NCBI GenBank assembly: GCA_964017155.1
Contig: OZ024867.1
Span: 28,131,109-28,195,108, forward strand
Origin: Oasisia sp. SBJ-2009
Lineage: Eukaryota > Annelida > Polychaeta > Sabellida > Siboglinidae
DNA length: 64,000 nucleotides
Direction of reading: 5' to 3'
Part shown: positions 47,795-62,600 of the stretch, piece after piece
Layout: the number at the start of each line of letters is the position of its first letter
How positions within the stretch are numbered: the first letter of the stretch is position 1
The notes under the pieces: model-generated
Databases searched by the model: none
What the model was told of the DNA's origin: nothing
The model's input: only the letters and a program-made list of their open reading frames with translations
Made by a program: the position numbers and the translations under genes

Positions 47795-50700
47795 ATATAT
47801 ACACATATGAATATAAGCTAAATAATTACCATAAATAAATATGTTAAAATAAATATATAAATAAATGTGATACACATTTTAGTAGTGCTGATTCACACAT
47901 AATTATTGTTAAATTGATGTGACTGTTATGCAGATTTATGCCTGTAAGTTGACCTGATACAAACTACAGTCACAACTGTCTATTCCATTAAGGGTCACAA
48001 TGAACTATTTGTTCATAATGACACATTCATTTGACATGCAATTAACATGTATTCAAATTTCTGTAGGCATTGATGACACAACAAAAACAGATTTCACTGA
48101 CTATCATGTCACATAGAAGTGATTTGACAGTAGCGTCACACGTGACATGTCTATGTTTTAGACCATGGTATGTGAAAAACCCTTTTAACTGTACTTCAGG
48201 TGACAGACACAGGAAACAAGAGACTCACTTTACCTGGCCTGAGACAGTTGTCAATAGCTGTGTGTATTGTACTGTTGACCCACTTTGCAATATACACACA
48301 CAGGCTCTGTGTTGGTGCCCCAGGGCAATCACTCATGACCCTTTATATTACCCACCTGAGCCTCTAGTTGTTTAATGGGTGGGCTGTTTAGTATATTCCG
48401 GACATCTGCTTCAAGTTCTAGTTTTTATGCCATATGTACTTGACAAAATCTATCCAAATTATATATATAGTCTTCTGTATATGTACACTTCAGGGCTTTA
48501 TGCAGGATGAAATTATTGCCAGTCACACATGATTTTGTGGACACATGGATGTTAACTGTTATGCTAGTTTATAAACTTTTAATTTGTTGGCTCCTTCATT
48601 TTATTACCCGTCCACCCATATTTCTAACTGTCCATATTCGTTTTTACCCATCCAAACAATGGGTGGACGGACTACATAAAGCTATGGTACACTTTCAATT
48701 GTATGTATATGTGTCATAAACATTTGTTACATTCATATTCGACAGCTGTCAAAACATTTTAATAAGTAATAATATGTTAAACTCTAAGGTGATCAGGTAC
48801 ATGTAGTTTTTCTAAAACACAAGTCTTGCAGCATTATTCCAAAAACTGAACATGTTGATACAATATGTATGAAGAATCAGTTCTTCGATCTGTGAAATGA
48901 AATACCTTCGTGATTCAGACATGCTGTCAAGCATTCTCAGTCCATTGGTGTGCGGCCAGTGATCTGTGAAGATAATAGTGATAAGGTCTGACACAGTCTG
49001 TATGCAGTTTGCACTGACTGCAGGCTTGACTGATATATCTTACCTCAAGATCTTACCTCAACACCTGTCAGTAGTTGCCCAAAACTGAGCATTGAGACTG
49101 ACTCAAGATTTATTTTCTGATGTTGCAGTTCTCTATTGACGTTTTTTTTTCATATGTTTTTATATCGGGTTTGTCAAGGCTGGTTAATTTGAAAAGTTAA
49201 AATTATAGAAGTCTGGGTGACCTCTCCAATCTCTTCGGAGGCGTGACTTCAGTATGATTACTGTTCTGGCCTGAACTGTGTCATCTGACAGGGAGTTCCA
49301 CATTTTAACCACTCTCGTAGAGAAGAAGTGGTACCACTGGCTTTATTGTACATCAGCTTTGATGGGCACTGTGAACATCTGCACTCCTGGTTGATCGAGT
49401 CTATTCTTTTGATAATTTTGAATGTCTGGATTATGTCTGTTAATATTCTCTGTCTTCTGTAGTTGAAGGTGAGGAAGCTGTAGTTCTTTTAGTCTGCTGT
49501 TGTAGGGTAATCCCCCATATACAGACTTGCTTACAGCTGTTTACATGACCAAGGGTTGGCTGGGCTTACTGAAACCAACACACCTGTGAACAGAAATAGC
49601 TAGTTTTTTTAGGTAGATTGTCATCATTAAAACTACCCATGAACATAGATACACTGTCATCATTAAAACTAGTGTGAACAGGTATAGCTAATTAGCTACT
49701 TTGTCATAATTAAAACTACCCACGAACATATAGCTATGCACTGTCATCATTAAAACTAATCTGAACAGGTATAGCTAATTAGCTACATTGTCATCATTAA
49801 AACTGGTTTATTTCTTGTGATTTATGTACATTACTTGAGCTGGTAGTAGGCCTGGTTGTGGTGTGAAGTTGATTATGTTATTTAATATTTCATAAAATGG
49901 CATGGCTTGTTTGATAATCCTGCGTCACTCAAGAGTCGGCCATCCAAGGGTGGCTGATTAGGTCTGTTGTGACTGTTTGGCGTCGATGTTAGTTTTTGAC
50001 AAATCTGGCTGCACAGTGCTGTGCCTTTTCAAGATGTTTAATTTTGGTAGTTGGTGGAGCACATCCTGGGAGATATAGAGAGGTGGAAGGAGCTCTTTCA
50101 ACACTTCAGTGGATCATAACAAACAAAAAAGAAAGAAACATGCATAGTTTTACTGCAAGACCTCCCGCAAAATCATGCGTACCTATTTTCACAGAAAAGC
50201 CGGTTGCCATGGTTACGGTTATGCAAATGAGATGAAATTATACAATTGGTCGTCTTTTCCCACCAGAAACACATCCTGAAAGTTTGATAAAGATTGTTTC
50301 TCTGGTTGTGGAGATATCATCAAAATCCATTTTCCGACCAGTGTCCTAGCTACCTTAATGGATTGATCATTCAGTTGTGGTATGTCAATAAAGTTATAGT
50401 GAGGATAGTATCCCATGGACAGGGTGCTGGGGTCACGTGGGGTGGATGGATTGATACATACATGGGAAGGAAATCTATAAATAGTTTCTACAATTGCCAA
50501 CTATACAGATATTATACATAGTTATAACAAATCAGAAGAGTTTCAAGTAAAGGATAGGCCATTCATGTGGTAGGCAGGTACAATGCATAAAACGGTACTA
50601 TACACAACCCAAGCTCGATGTTGTATCAAAATAAACCAATGAAAGGCCTTAACAGATTTGCTGCGGTCTCCTTGCAGGTGATTGGCTAATCTCGATCATG

Positions 50701-51190
50701 TACGACCGACAGCACATCGAGGGGAGTCCGTTCCATGTTCGGGTCTACGACGCTGAACAGGTCAAAGTTCACGGGCTCGAAAACGGAGCAACTGGAAAGT
50801 TGTTTTCCTTCACAGGTATGTAAATGATGTGTCTGCGGACTTTTCTGGGTCAGCGCTGATTTATTATTCGTAACATTCGTGACACAAACTTATTCTACAT
50901 AACAATTCCATAGAATTTTCAGCATCTAAGAGTAATTTCATGTAGTTAGTAACATTATTAAAACAGCTGCAAATGTCGTAGTACATCTGACATATCAGTA
51001 ATTTGTATTGTTATTTCTACATAACTCTGAATCTATGATAGGTCATTGATTTATTTACTCAGATTTTGAAGCTGTGTCAATTCTTGAAGACATGTTTTTT
51101 GAAGAATTAATTCCCCCTATGAATCCATATTTTTTAATAAACCATTGTGACTCAAGTTCTTTGTTTATTGTTACACAAATACACAGTATG

Positions 51191-51246
<56 letters not shown>

Positions 51247-52270
51247 TTTCTGAATTAATTTGCTGTTTTGTTAAAATCATTGACAGTAACTAATTGGTGT
51301 AATTGATAACAAGTGACTGATGAAATTGATCGCAAATGACTGGTGTAATTAATAGCAAATGACTGGTGTAATTGACAACAAATGACTGGTGTAATTGACA
51401 ACAAATGACTGGTGTAATTGATAACAAATGACTGGTGTAATAAAAGACAAATTACTGGTGTAACTGACAACAAATGACTTGTGTAATTGATAACAAATGA
51501 CTGGTGAAATTGATAGCAAATTACTGGTTTAATTGACAACAAATGACTGGTGTAATTGATAACAAATGACTGGTGTAATTGATAACAAATGACTGGTGTA
51601 ATCGATAACAAATGACTAGTGTAATAGATAGCAAATGACTGGTGTAATTGATAAGCAATATGTCAAGTCATGGCTGAAAGCTGAAGTCTTTTTATAAATG
51701 ATTATGAAATGACACTGGTAAGAAAGAAGTTAGATGTAGTACCAGGTAGGTTGAATTTATTCAAAGTGAAAGTGAAACTACTGTGATGTGTTCCAGTGGA
51801 CACACAGCAGGCCGGAGAGGGAGACCTCTCAGTCGATGTCACCAACAATGGCCGCCAGGTTCCCGTCCAGCTTCACCCAGAAGGCCGCGGGACATATCGT
51901 GTGACTTACACGCCATCTGGTGGTGGCGTCTACACAATCCGGGTATACTTCTCAGGCATGGAGGTTCAAGGTGGGTCATACTGTTGTTTACCCAAATGAC
52001 TGTTTACATATGTATTTATGTATGTGTATACATATATACATATATATATATATACAGTAGAATCCCTGACGAACGACCACCCTCATTTACGACCACCCGC
52101 TTTTTACGACGTTTTTTCATTGACGGAATGTCTACGCTGTATAAACGACCCCTCACCAACGACCACCCGGCAGACGCGACCAACGACCATGGCAATTTGA
52201 ATTTTACCCCTGACGAACGACCATCCGATAAGTCGCCAGCGCATTTTCTAACCTAAATATCGCAACGAAT

Positions 52271-52322
<52 letters not shown>

Positions 52323-55300
52323 TTGTGCCAGCTCACTTATTTATTTAATCAGAACTTTTACTTCATATATATATGTATATATATATATATGTATGCATAT
52401 ATATATGTATATATATATATGTATGTATATATATATTTATATGTATATATTATATGTGTGTTTTACATTTTTAGTTACAAGTGTATATTTTATATATATT
52501 TATCTTATTCTTTTTTTTCCAGAAGTAAATGTATTAATGATCACTCAACATCATTAGGACAAGTGTCTACTTCAAACGCAATATGTCCTTCAACCTCGCA
52601 ACATATGATCTTCATGTGCAATAACAAATTACATATTTGAGAGATTTAAAAGTAAATCTTTCCTATCTGGCCTTAACGAGGACCCTTAGACTGAACTGTT
52701 AGTTAATCTGACCCCTCTAAATCCCACCAATCCTGTCGGTTGTAATTACCAATCATGGGGAGTCCTCAGCCAGTCTTCAGAAAGGGCTGAAGGGTATCTG
52801 GTTGAGCCCCTCAGATTGATGTTGTGACAGGGCAATCAAAAATCAGTCATGCATGAAATATAGATACTTTCTTAAATTTTGATCATGAAAGGATATTTCA
52901 ATCAGCCTAGGGCAAAGCTTATTCAAACATACAGTTGTAGCAATGAACCTTTGTGTGGAAACCAGTCAGACTTGATTGTGGTGAATACTGGAGTGAGTTA
53001 ACAAGGGCGTGGTGACATGGATGATCGCACATGTAGGAGGGTGACTGGGTGGGTGTTGCAAAGATAGGTGGCGCCACTATATACCCTGTCACCAGTCTGG
53101 GTGTGTCACTGTAGGTGGAAAGGGTTTTAAGGGGTCGTGTCCACAGTGGTGGAGGTGTGATGAAGGGGACCGTGTCCACAGTAGGGGTTTCAGTGTGGTT
53201 ACTGGGGTATTTGGTTTCAGTGTGGGATATTTATGATGTTACTTGGAATAAGTATCTGTACCAGCAACTATTTAAATTTGGGCACAGTTTGATGTTTATT
53301 AGATTTTTAAACATACTATCATCAGCTGAGTTATAGTCAGTGATGTATTTAAGACAGAAAAGTGATCTAAAAAGGGCAAAAAGATAGGTAAACAGTTAAT
53401 TTGCAACTGTGTAGATGTGTAAGTTTTGCTGTGGAAAAAACTCAGAATTGAAGTATAGATATAAGGTAATAACTAAGTACACTTATTTGATATAAAACGG
53501 TTTTATTATACTCAAAGTCTGATGCACCATACTGATGGCAAGTGTACAATAATATATGTTTACTGTTAAAACAATGTTGATGTTGACTAAATAATTGCCA
53601 GTCATTACATCGTCATATCTCTATGCATGCGAATACTGTAGGTGTATAAACATAGCTTTATGTAGAGACCCGTCCACCCATCATTTGGACGGGTAAAAAC
53701 AAATATGGACGGGTAGAAATATGGGTGGACGGGTAAAAAAATGAAGGAGCAATAAAATGTCTTCCAAAACCATATATATGCCTTGAAAGTGAGTGTAATC
53801 TGGTGTCATATGTGTGTTTGAGGTCCACTTCAGGTCATGAGTCACATTTGAAAGTTTGTAAACTGACTTAACATTTAACAAACATGTGTCCACCAAAACA
53901 TGTGTAACTGGCAATAATTTAATCCTGCATAAAGCCCTGTGTATAACTGTATATACTCCTGTCCACACTAACAAACTAAACATAAATGAACAATTTACTT
54001 GGGCAACTATTTCGTACTACACAGGTTCTCCGTTCACATACTCCTGCCCACAGACAAACTAAAAATAAGTAAACAATTTACTTGGGCAACTATTTCGTAC
54101 TACACAGGTTCTCCGTTCACATACTCCTGCCCACAGACAAACTAAAAATAAGTAAACAATTTACTTGGGCAACTATTTCGTACTACACAGGTTCTCCGTT
54201 CACATACTCCTGCCCACAGACAAACTAAAAATAACTAAATAATTTACGAGGGCAACTATTCTGTACCACACAGGTTCTCCGTTCACCGTGGAGATCATTG
54301 ACGCGAGCAGCGTTGTCGCCTCTGGTGACGGCCTGAGTCTCGTCGAAGTCAACCAACGTGCAACTTTTGTCATCAACACTGGTGACAACGCCAGGACAGG
54401 GGGAGAACTCAAGGTCAACATCACATGTGAGTGACATACATCATATGGGAGGCATCCACTGAACTAATTTCTGGAACAATCTGCCGCTTGCCACGCGTGC
54501 CACAGACTCCCTCAGTTCTTTCAAGAAGCAACTGAAGACACTTCTGTTTAAAAGAGCGTTTTCACTAAAACTTCCATTCAGCAACAAACATGATGGTGAT
54601 TGACTTCCTGTCTCGTGCTATCACTATAATAATAGCATGATGGGTTTGGGGGTAAGTAGGCTTTATTTGGAATTGTATAACCACATACAACATAAGATAA
54701 GAATCGCAAAGACTATATGCATTGCCCGGGTAACGGCGAAGCCAGTTAAAGCTGTGATCAGTGTCCTTAATAGTGATTAACACAGTAAACTGGTCATCCT
54801 CAGAAGTACTATATTGTTGTTAACAATGATTTCACATACTTGGTTCCATTTATGTGAATTAATAGATCACTTGACCATTAGACAATATACTAATTAAAGT
54901 TCTTTGAATAGAGCTAATATTGGGACGTATATTGTTCGGTAAGAGTGAATATCATATAAACAAACCTTCCTGACAATGACTGTGGTGGACGTGATGACAC
55001 ATCCAATACATGCTTCAGCTCCACGGGGGGCCATGGTGCCATGTGACGTCTTCAACCAGGGCAATGGGTCATTCCGGGTGGAATACGTCGTTTCTGAAGT
55101 CGGTGAGTGAAACGTTACCTCTGACAGGTGTGCTGTTGTAAACATTGCATTTTTACTCCGACAATAACTCACAATAACTCACAGTGACTCTTAGCCAACT
55201 TTCGTGCATGCTGATATGGATATGTATAAAATATTGTAAAGCTTTAATTTATTTTTTAAATATATTTATTTTAATGTGCTAAAGTATTTTTTTTTAAAGT

Positions 55301-58300
55301 TTAGTCAAATAAGCACAGGAAATATGTTTTAATGTCTTAAATTATTTAAATGAGTTCTATAGATACATTTAATACATTCTCTACATTTTAATTAATTTAT
55401 ATTTACGTTAATGTCTTAAATTATATATTATTTCAATCTATTTTAACAAATATACTTGGCAAGTTTTATGTACCTATTTCAATCTGTATGATTGCCCAGA
55501 GTGAAATAAACTCTTATTATTATTATAAGAGCATCATAGGTTTATGCAGAAACCCGTCCACCCGTCATTTGGACGGGTAAAAATAGTTGTGGATAGGTGG
55601 TGGACGGGTACAAAAAGAAGGAACAAAAAAGGTCTTCCAAAACCATAGATATTGTCAGTTATGCCTCAAAAGTGAGTGTAAATGGTGTCACATATGTATT
55701 TGTAGTCCATTTTAGGTCAACAGACACATTTAAAGTTTGTCAAATGGCTTAATAGTTAACATCCATGTGTCCACCAAAATATGTGTGACTGGTTGACTGG
55801 CAATAATTTGGTCCTGCATAAAGCCCTGGAGAACGTGCTGAAAATGCGTCTGGTTAAATTGATTAATTTGTGTTAATTTGTGACTCAGTTTGTAACATGT
55901 CATCTCGGTGATCTACCCGAAGTAAAGTCTGTTTTCTCAAACACCAAATTGCTTTATATGTATAATTTTTGTTGTGAAATAATAATATCCCTACTTATCT
56001 CATAAGGATTTAACTAATTTCCGTTGTGAAATAATTACATTACTACTGATCTCAAAAAGTGTGTTCAGATCAATATCATCAACATTGATATCAACCTGTC
56101 TTGCATGTATCAGTTCAGTTCATTCACAAATTAAACAGTAATGTGAGAGTAATATATTCATATACTTTTCTCATGTGGATTAAAACAAAACAAATTGAGA
56201 AATAATTACATTTCTTTGTTGGAAATTAGCTGAGATGAGCCAGCGTTATAAAATTGACAAGTAAACCAACGTTAAATAAAGCTTCTTGCATCTTGTATTT
56301 TTGCTGATCTCAAAAAGTGTGATAAGATCAATAACAACATTGATGTAAACATCAATCTGTCGGTATCAGTTCACGTCCATTCACACGTTAAATTAGGTTA
56401 GCAGAGCGACGTATGACTGCCACAGTATGTGGGGTCCATACGGGGCCTTGAAAGTTTTGAAAAGCCTTGAATTGGATTGGACCAAATTCAAGGCCCTGAA
56501 ATCCTAGAATTTTACAAAGTAGTCTTGAAAAGTCTTGAATTTAATTGTGGTCAATTAAATAGTATTTTGGCTCAATTGTTGTGACGAATAACAGCCAGAA
56601 GAGGAAACACCTATGTACAAAAATAACTTGTGCACATTGGGCAATCGGCATTTCATTGTGGTCGGCGCCATTGTTTTCTTAGTTGAGTAAAATTATTAAC
56701 GTTAACTTAATTTACTGCGCATACTGTACATATGTTGTTAAAACAGTCTTGAATTTCTTTTTCAAATAGCCTTGAAAAGTCTTGAATAGCCTTGAATTTT
56801 AAATGTCCAGGTATGTATGGATCCTGAGTATGTGTCCTACTTCCTGTGTCTGTTACCAGTAATGACATTCTAGTTGTGCTGTATTATGCACATGTGTTTA
56901 TTTTGAAGTGCTTAAAATAGTCCACTATATTTAATTGTGATGTAATTAATGGGGTGGCTGCCACGAGAGTGACCAAAATGGTCTTACTGACAGTCTCCTT
57001 GACCCCTGGTTATTTTACCTACAGTATCAATTCATAATCACTTATAATAACATTTCTGTTATTTCTTACACAATTACTTGGCAGTTTGCTGCACAGCGGT
57101 ACTAATGTAAGATTATTTTATAATTTGAGCTGTAGGTAATTTGTATGAACATTGTTTTATGTATATTTTTATTGGGTCAATAAACACTTCCGATTCCGAT
57201 TCCAGGGGAGTACAGGATTGAGGTGTTGTACCATGGGTCAGCCATCATGGGCAGTCCATTCCGTGTCCACTCTTCCGACTGGAGCCGAATCACGGTGAGG
57301 AACTTGCGACAGACTGGACTAGTGGGCCGCATGGTGGACTTCGACAGTAAGTACCTGATGTGATGATTGAAATTGGCCAAATCTATGACATTTATTATAT
57401 TAGATAAATCACATGAACCACGTATATATATATACAATACATACATCAATGCATATACACAGCAAATATTCCGGCGCCAATGGTCTTACTAAGCAAGACC
57501 TGCACCATAACTTTATCTAGAGACCCGTCCACCCGTCATTTGGAGGGGTAAAAACGAATATGGACGGGTAGAAATATGGGTGGACTGGCAAAAAAATGAA
57601 GGAGCAAAAAAAAAGGTCTTCCAAAACCATAGATATTGTTAGTTATGCCTTGAAAGTGAGTGTAAATTGTGTCAAATGTGTGTTTGTAGCACATTTCAGG
57701 TCATCAGGCACAATTTGAAAGTTTGTAAACTGGCTTAACAGTTAACATCCACGTGTCCACCAAAACATGTGACTGGCAATAAATTGATCCTGCATAAAGC
57801 CCTGACCTACACCTTCTAACACATTACCAATGATCGGCATTGACAGTTCTCTTCACACTATATTTACCATTATTGTCGGGGGGGGGGGGGGGGGTCACTC
57901 CGCCACTAGGTCGCCTAGAATTAAATGTGACTGACCCCCACCACATGTTTCTTGCACAATTATCAACACTCTTTTACATACAACAGCTGATTATGTTTAG
58001 CGTTCGTTTAATCTGTATAATTATTTTCATGTACATTTTACCCTACCCCCCTAGTTGATTGATGTTTACATGTACAGTAACCTTTGGTTATTAATTGAAA
58101 TAACATAAAATATATCTGAAATACATACCCCTCTGAAATAAGTATGACAACTAAACTGTGCCGTGTGTGGAAGCAGGGACAGAGGTCTTTAGCCTTGTAT
58201 CACATTTAGGAGCTCTGTGTCACTTGTCAAATATAGGGTCTAGGAGCTCCCTGGTATCATGGAGAACTCCCTGGTATCAAGCAGAACTCCCTGGTATCAA

Positions 58301-59540
58301 GGAGAACTCCCTGGTATCAAGGAGAACTCCCTGGTATCAAGGAGAACTCCCTGGTATCAAGGAGAACTCCCTGGTATCAAGGAGAATTCCTTGGTATCAA
58401 GGAGAACTCCCTGGTATCAAGGAGAACTCCCTGGTATCAAGGAGAACTCCCTGGTATCAAGGAGAATTCCTTGGTATCAAGGAGAACTCGTTGGTATCAA
58501 GGAGAACTCCCTGGTATCAAGGAGAACTCCCTGGTATCAAGGAGAACTCCCTGGTATCAAGGGGAACTCCCTGGTATCAAGGGGAACTCCCTGGTATCAA
58601 GGGGAACTCCCTGGTATCAAGGAGAACTCCCTGGTATCAAGGAGAACTCCCTGGTATCAAGGAGAACTCCCTGGTATCAAGGAGAACTCCCTGGTATCAA
58701 GGGGAACTCCCTGGTATCAAGGGGAACTCCCTGGTATCAAGGGGAACTCCCTGGTATCAAGGAGAACTCCCTGGTATCAAGGAGAACTCCCTGGTATCAA
58801 GGAGAACTCCCTGGTATCAAGGAGAACTCCCTGGTATCAAGGAGAACTCCCTGGTATCAAGGGGAACTCCCTGGTATCAAGGAGAACTCCCTGGTATCAA
58901 GGAGAACTCCCTGGTATCAAGGAGAACTCCCTGGTATCAAGGAGAACTCCTTGGTATCAAGGAGAACTCCTTGGTATCAAGGAGAATTCCTTGGTATCAA
59001 GGAGAACTCGTTGGTATCAAGGAGAACTCCCTGGTATCAAGGAGAACTCCCTGGTATCAAGGAGAACTCCCTGGTATCAAGGAGAACTCCCTGGTATCAA
59101 GGAGAACTCCCTGGTATCAAGGAGAACTCCTTGGTATCAAGGAGAATTCCTTGGTATCAAGGAGAACTTACATAGATTTAGCGAGCTGTGATGAAGGACT
59201 TTTGGGAGTGAGGGAAACAATCCCAGCACCTCCACATTGAGTGCTACTGACCTGTCCACTTGTGTCCAGTTGATACGTCCAACGCGGGGTCGGGGAACCT
59301 GGAGATCATGGTCAATGAAGGCACCATCCCCTGCAGTGTCCAGAACCGCGGGAACCGTCAGTTCCACGCCTCCTTCATGCCCAAGGAGGTCATCCCCCAC
59401 GTCATCCAGATGAGGTTCAATGGACACAATGTGCCAAGTAAGGCTTCAGTGTGTGTGTGTGTGGTGTGCGTGTATGTGTGCTTGCTTGCTTGCTTGCTTG
59501 TATGTTTGTATGTCTACGTCTATGTCTGTTTGTGTGTGTG

Positions 59541-59572
<32 letters not shown>

Positions 59573-59599
59573 TGCGTGTGTGTGTGATTGTTTGTGTGC

Positions 59600-59630
<31 letters not shown>

Positions 59631-62600
59631 TGCGTGAGTGTGTGAGTGTGTGTGTGTGATTGTTTGTGTGTGTGTGTTTAGTGTGTGTTTAGTGTGTTTG
59701 TCTGTGTTTTGTGTGTGTGTGTTTGTGTATATTTAGTATGTGTGTGTGGTTTCTGTTTTTGACATTTGTCAGCTGCAGCCACCTTCCACTACGTTCACAT
59801 TGACAACACAGCCACATACATATATTGTCTGTATAAATATAACAACTAGTACAACCTGGGCTGACTCCCCCTCCCCTCCCACTCCCCACAGACAGCCCAT
59901 TCACGGTGGACATCCGCAACTTGAGCAATGTGACAGTGACCGGTCCAGGTATCCAGCTCATCCCAGTCAACACCGTGTCCTACGTGGACGTGCGTACTGG
60001 TGACCGCAGTATCCGGGACGTCACCGCCATCATCACCTGTGAGTGACGTCTTCTCTCCTCTCGCGCAATTATTTCACTTTTGATTCATGCTGGGTGATTC
60101 GACGACACGACTATTTGGAATACGAAATAGTTTAGCATTTTGGTGTGTGTGCGCGTGTGCGTACGTGCGTGCGTGTGTGCATGAGTGAGAGAGACAGAGG
60201 GGGTGGGGCATTGAAACTCTTAACAAAATCGCTATTTTCGTATACTACTCGCATTTTGCTAAGGATCACTGTTTAGGACGGTATTATATTTTTCGGCATG
60301 GGTATCATAAAAAACTAAAAATGGCTTGTATTTGAGGACATGGTTATTTCCTGAATTTCATTGCTGTATACCAAATGTGAACAATAGGTAACATGCGTTC
60401 TGTCGTCAAAGAAGCCGACCCCAACAATTAAGGTTTCCCTCAGACCCCCCCAAAATGGAGGTTTCAGAATGTTACTCCAAGTCATGAAAATGTCTCAAAC
60501 AGCTCAATTACCAGCAACAACAACTGTCAGTAGCTTGTGTGTGACCCACGTGATGCAATCAGAGCCTGGCAACGGCGTCTCATGTTTCCAATGAGTGTCT
60601 GGGTGGCTGTCATTTTGAGATTTTTCCATTACAAACGCAGTATAATCCTTAGCAAATTTTGAGTAGTATATATAGGTGCGAACATTTCCCCTCTCTACAT
60701 GAATACCTGCCTGTACACAGTGGTGGATATTTGCATGAGCAGCCTTTGCTCATTAATTCCAGCATGGCTGGATGCTACCCAGAGAAGTTGAGATGGTGTT
60801 TGTAAAGCATTTGGAGTTGTTCTGAGGACTGGATATTGTGCTATATAATAACATACCTTTACTTTTTAGATTCATAGATAGGTGTGTTAATGTGTTCCCA
60901 TTGTTACATGTAAATTAGAATTATGTTGACATTGTCACTGATATAGAGAAATCAATAGCTAAGGGGTGGAGGCAGGGGTGAAAATAAATAGCTAAGGGGT
61001 GGAGGTAGGGGTGAAAATAAATAGCTAAGGGGTGGAGGTAGGGGTGAAAATAAATAGCTAAGGGGTGGAGGTAGGGGTGAAAATAAATAGCTAAGGGGTG
61101 GAGGCAGGGGTGAAAACAAAATAGCTAAGGGGTGGAGGCAGGGGTGAAAATAAATAGCTAAGGGGTGGAGGCAGGGGGTGAAAATAAATAGCTAAGGGGT
61201 GGAGGCAGGGGTGAAAATAAATAGCTAAGGGGTGGAGGCAGGGGTGAAAACAAATAGCTAAGGGGTGGAAGCAGGGGTGAAAATAAATAGCTAAGGTGTG
61301 GAGGCAGGGAGTGAAAATAAATAGCTAAGGGGTGGAGGCAGGGGGTGAAAATAAATAGCTAAGTGGTGGAGGCAGGGGGTGAAAATAAATAGCTAAGGGT
61401 GGAGGCAGGGGTGAAAACAAATAGCTAAGAGGTGGAGGCAGGAGTGAAAATAAATAGCTAAGGGGTGGAGGCAGGGGTGAAAATAAATAGCTAAGTGGTG
61501 GAGGCAGGGGGTGAAAATAAATAGCTAAGGGGTGGAGGCAGGGGGTGAAAATAAATAGCTAAGTGGTGGAGGCAGGGGGTGAAAATAAATAGCTAAGGGT
61601 GGAGGCAGGGGTGAAAACAAATAGCTAAGAGGTGGAGGCAGGAGTGAAAATAAATAGCTAAGGGGTGGAGGCAGGGGTGAAAATAAATAGCTAAGGGGTG
61701 GAGGCAGGGGTGAAAATAAATAGCTAATAGGTGGAGGCAGGGGGTAAATAATGGCATTTGAGGGCATCATCTTTGTGTAGTTTTGTGAACATATACACCA
61801 CAAGACTTAGTTCTGTGCTGAAAATTCAACAAAATATCTCGTGTCACTTTGTCACATGTCACTGTGCTGATGACCTTCCTGTGTCCAGCTCCCACCGGTC
61901 AGCCTGTGTCCAACCACGTCATTGACAACGGCAGTGGGTCATTCCGGATTGAGTTCACCCCAATGGTAGTGGGTGAGTTCATCTTCTTACCAATTTCCAG
62001 GTTTAGTTTGTGCTTTGCACAGTTGTATTATTATTTTTATTGTACACCAAATTTAGACAGCACTTTTCTCTTGCAATACAGCTTGCTCAAAAGCTCTGTA
62101 CATAACAAATAAAATGTGAGAAAAAATTACCTGTACAAATATGAGTATGATTAATATTTTACTTGTACAAATGAGGGTTTGTCCTGTACATGTGAAGGAG
62201 GTTTGACCTGTGCAATTGAGAGCGTGACTTATACAGATGAGAATGTGGCGTGTAAACAAGTACTTGACCTACACCAATGAGAGTTTGACCTGTATAAATA
62301 AGATTTTACTTTGTAAAAAGACTGTTTGACCTGCACAAATGAGATAGTGACCTGTAGAATTCAAATGAGAGTAAAATTATTTATATTGCCTGAATAGAAG
62401 CAAAGACAAGTAAAACACAATGTTAAATGAATGTATTTCAATATACCTCCACATGGCTTAGTAAGTTAAGCATTGGACTTATATTCATAAATCATAATGT
62501 ATTCACTTGACTGATAATTTATGTTGAAACACAGCAAGATAAACTTAAGAAATATAGTACATAATTTTCAAATAATTCATAAAGCATGATTTGAACAAAG

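Noticed and set aside
58158..59240. 360-, 310- and 234-codon ORFs with a [19 protein letters not shown] repeat
   Set aside because: Three overlapping frames carry the same 20-residue motif because the 20-bp unit has a 60-bp codon period. No stop is possible in any frame, so openness is not evidence of coding.
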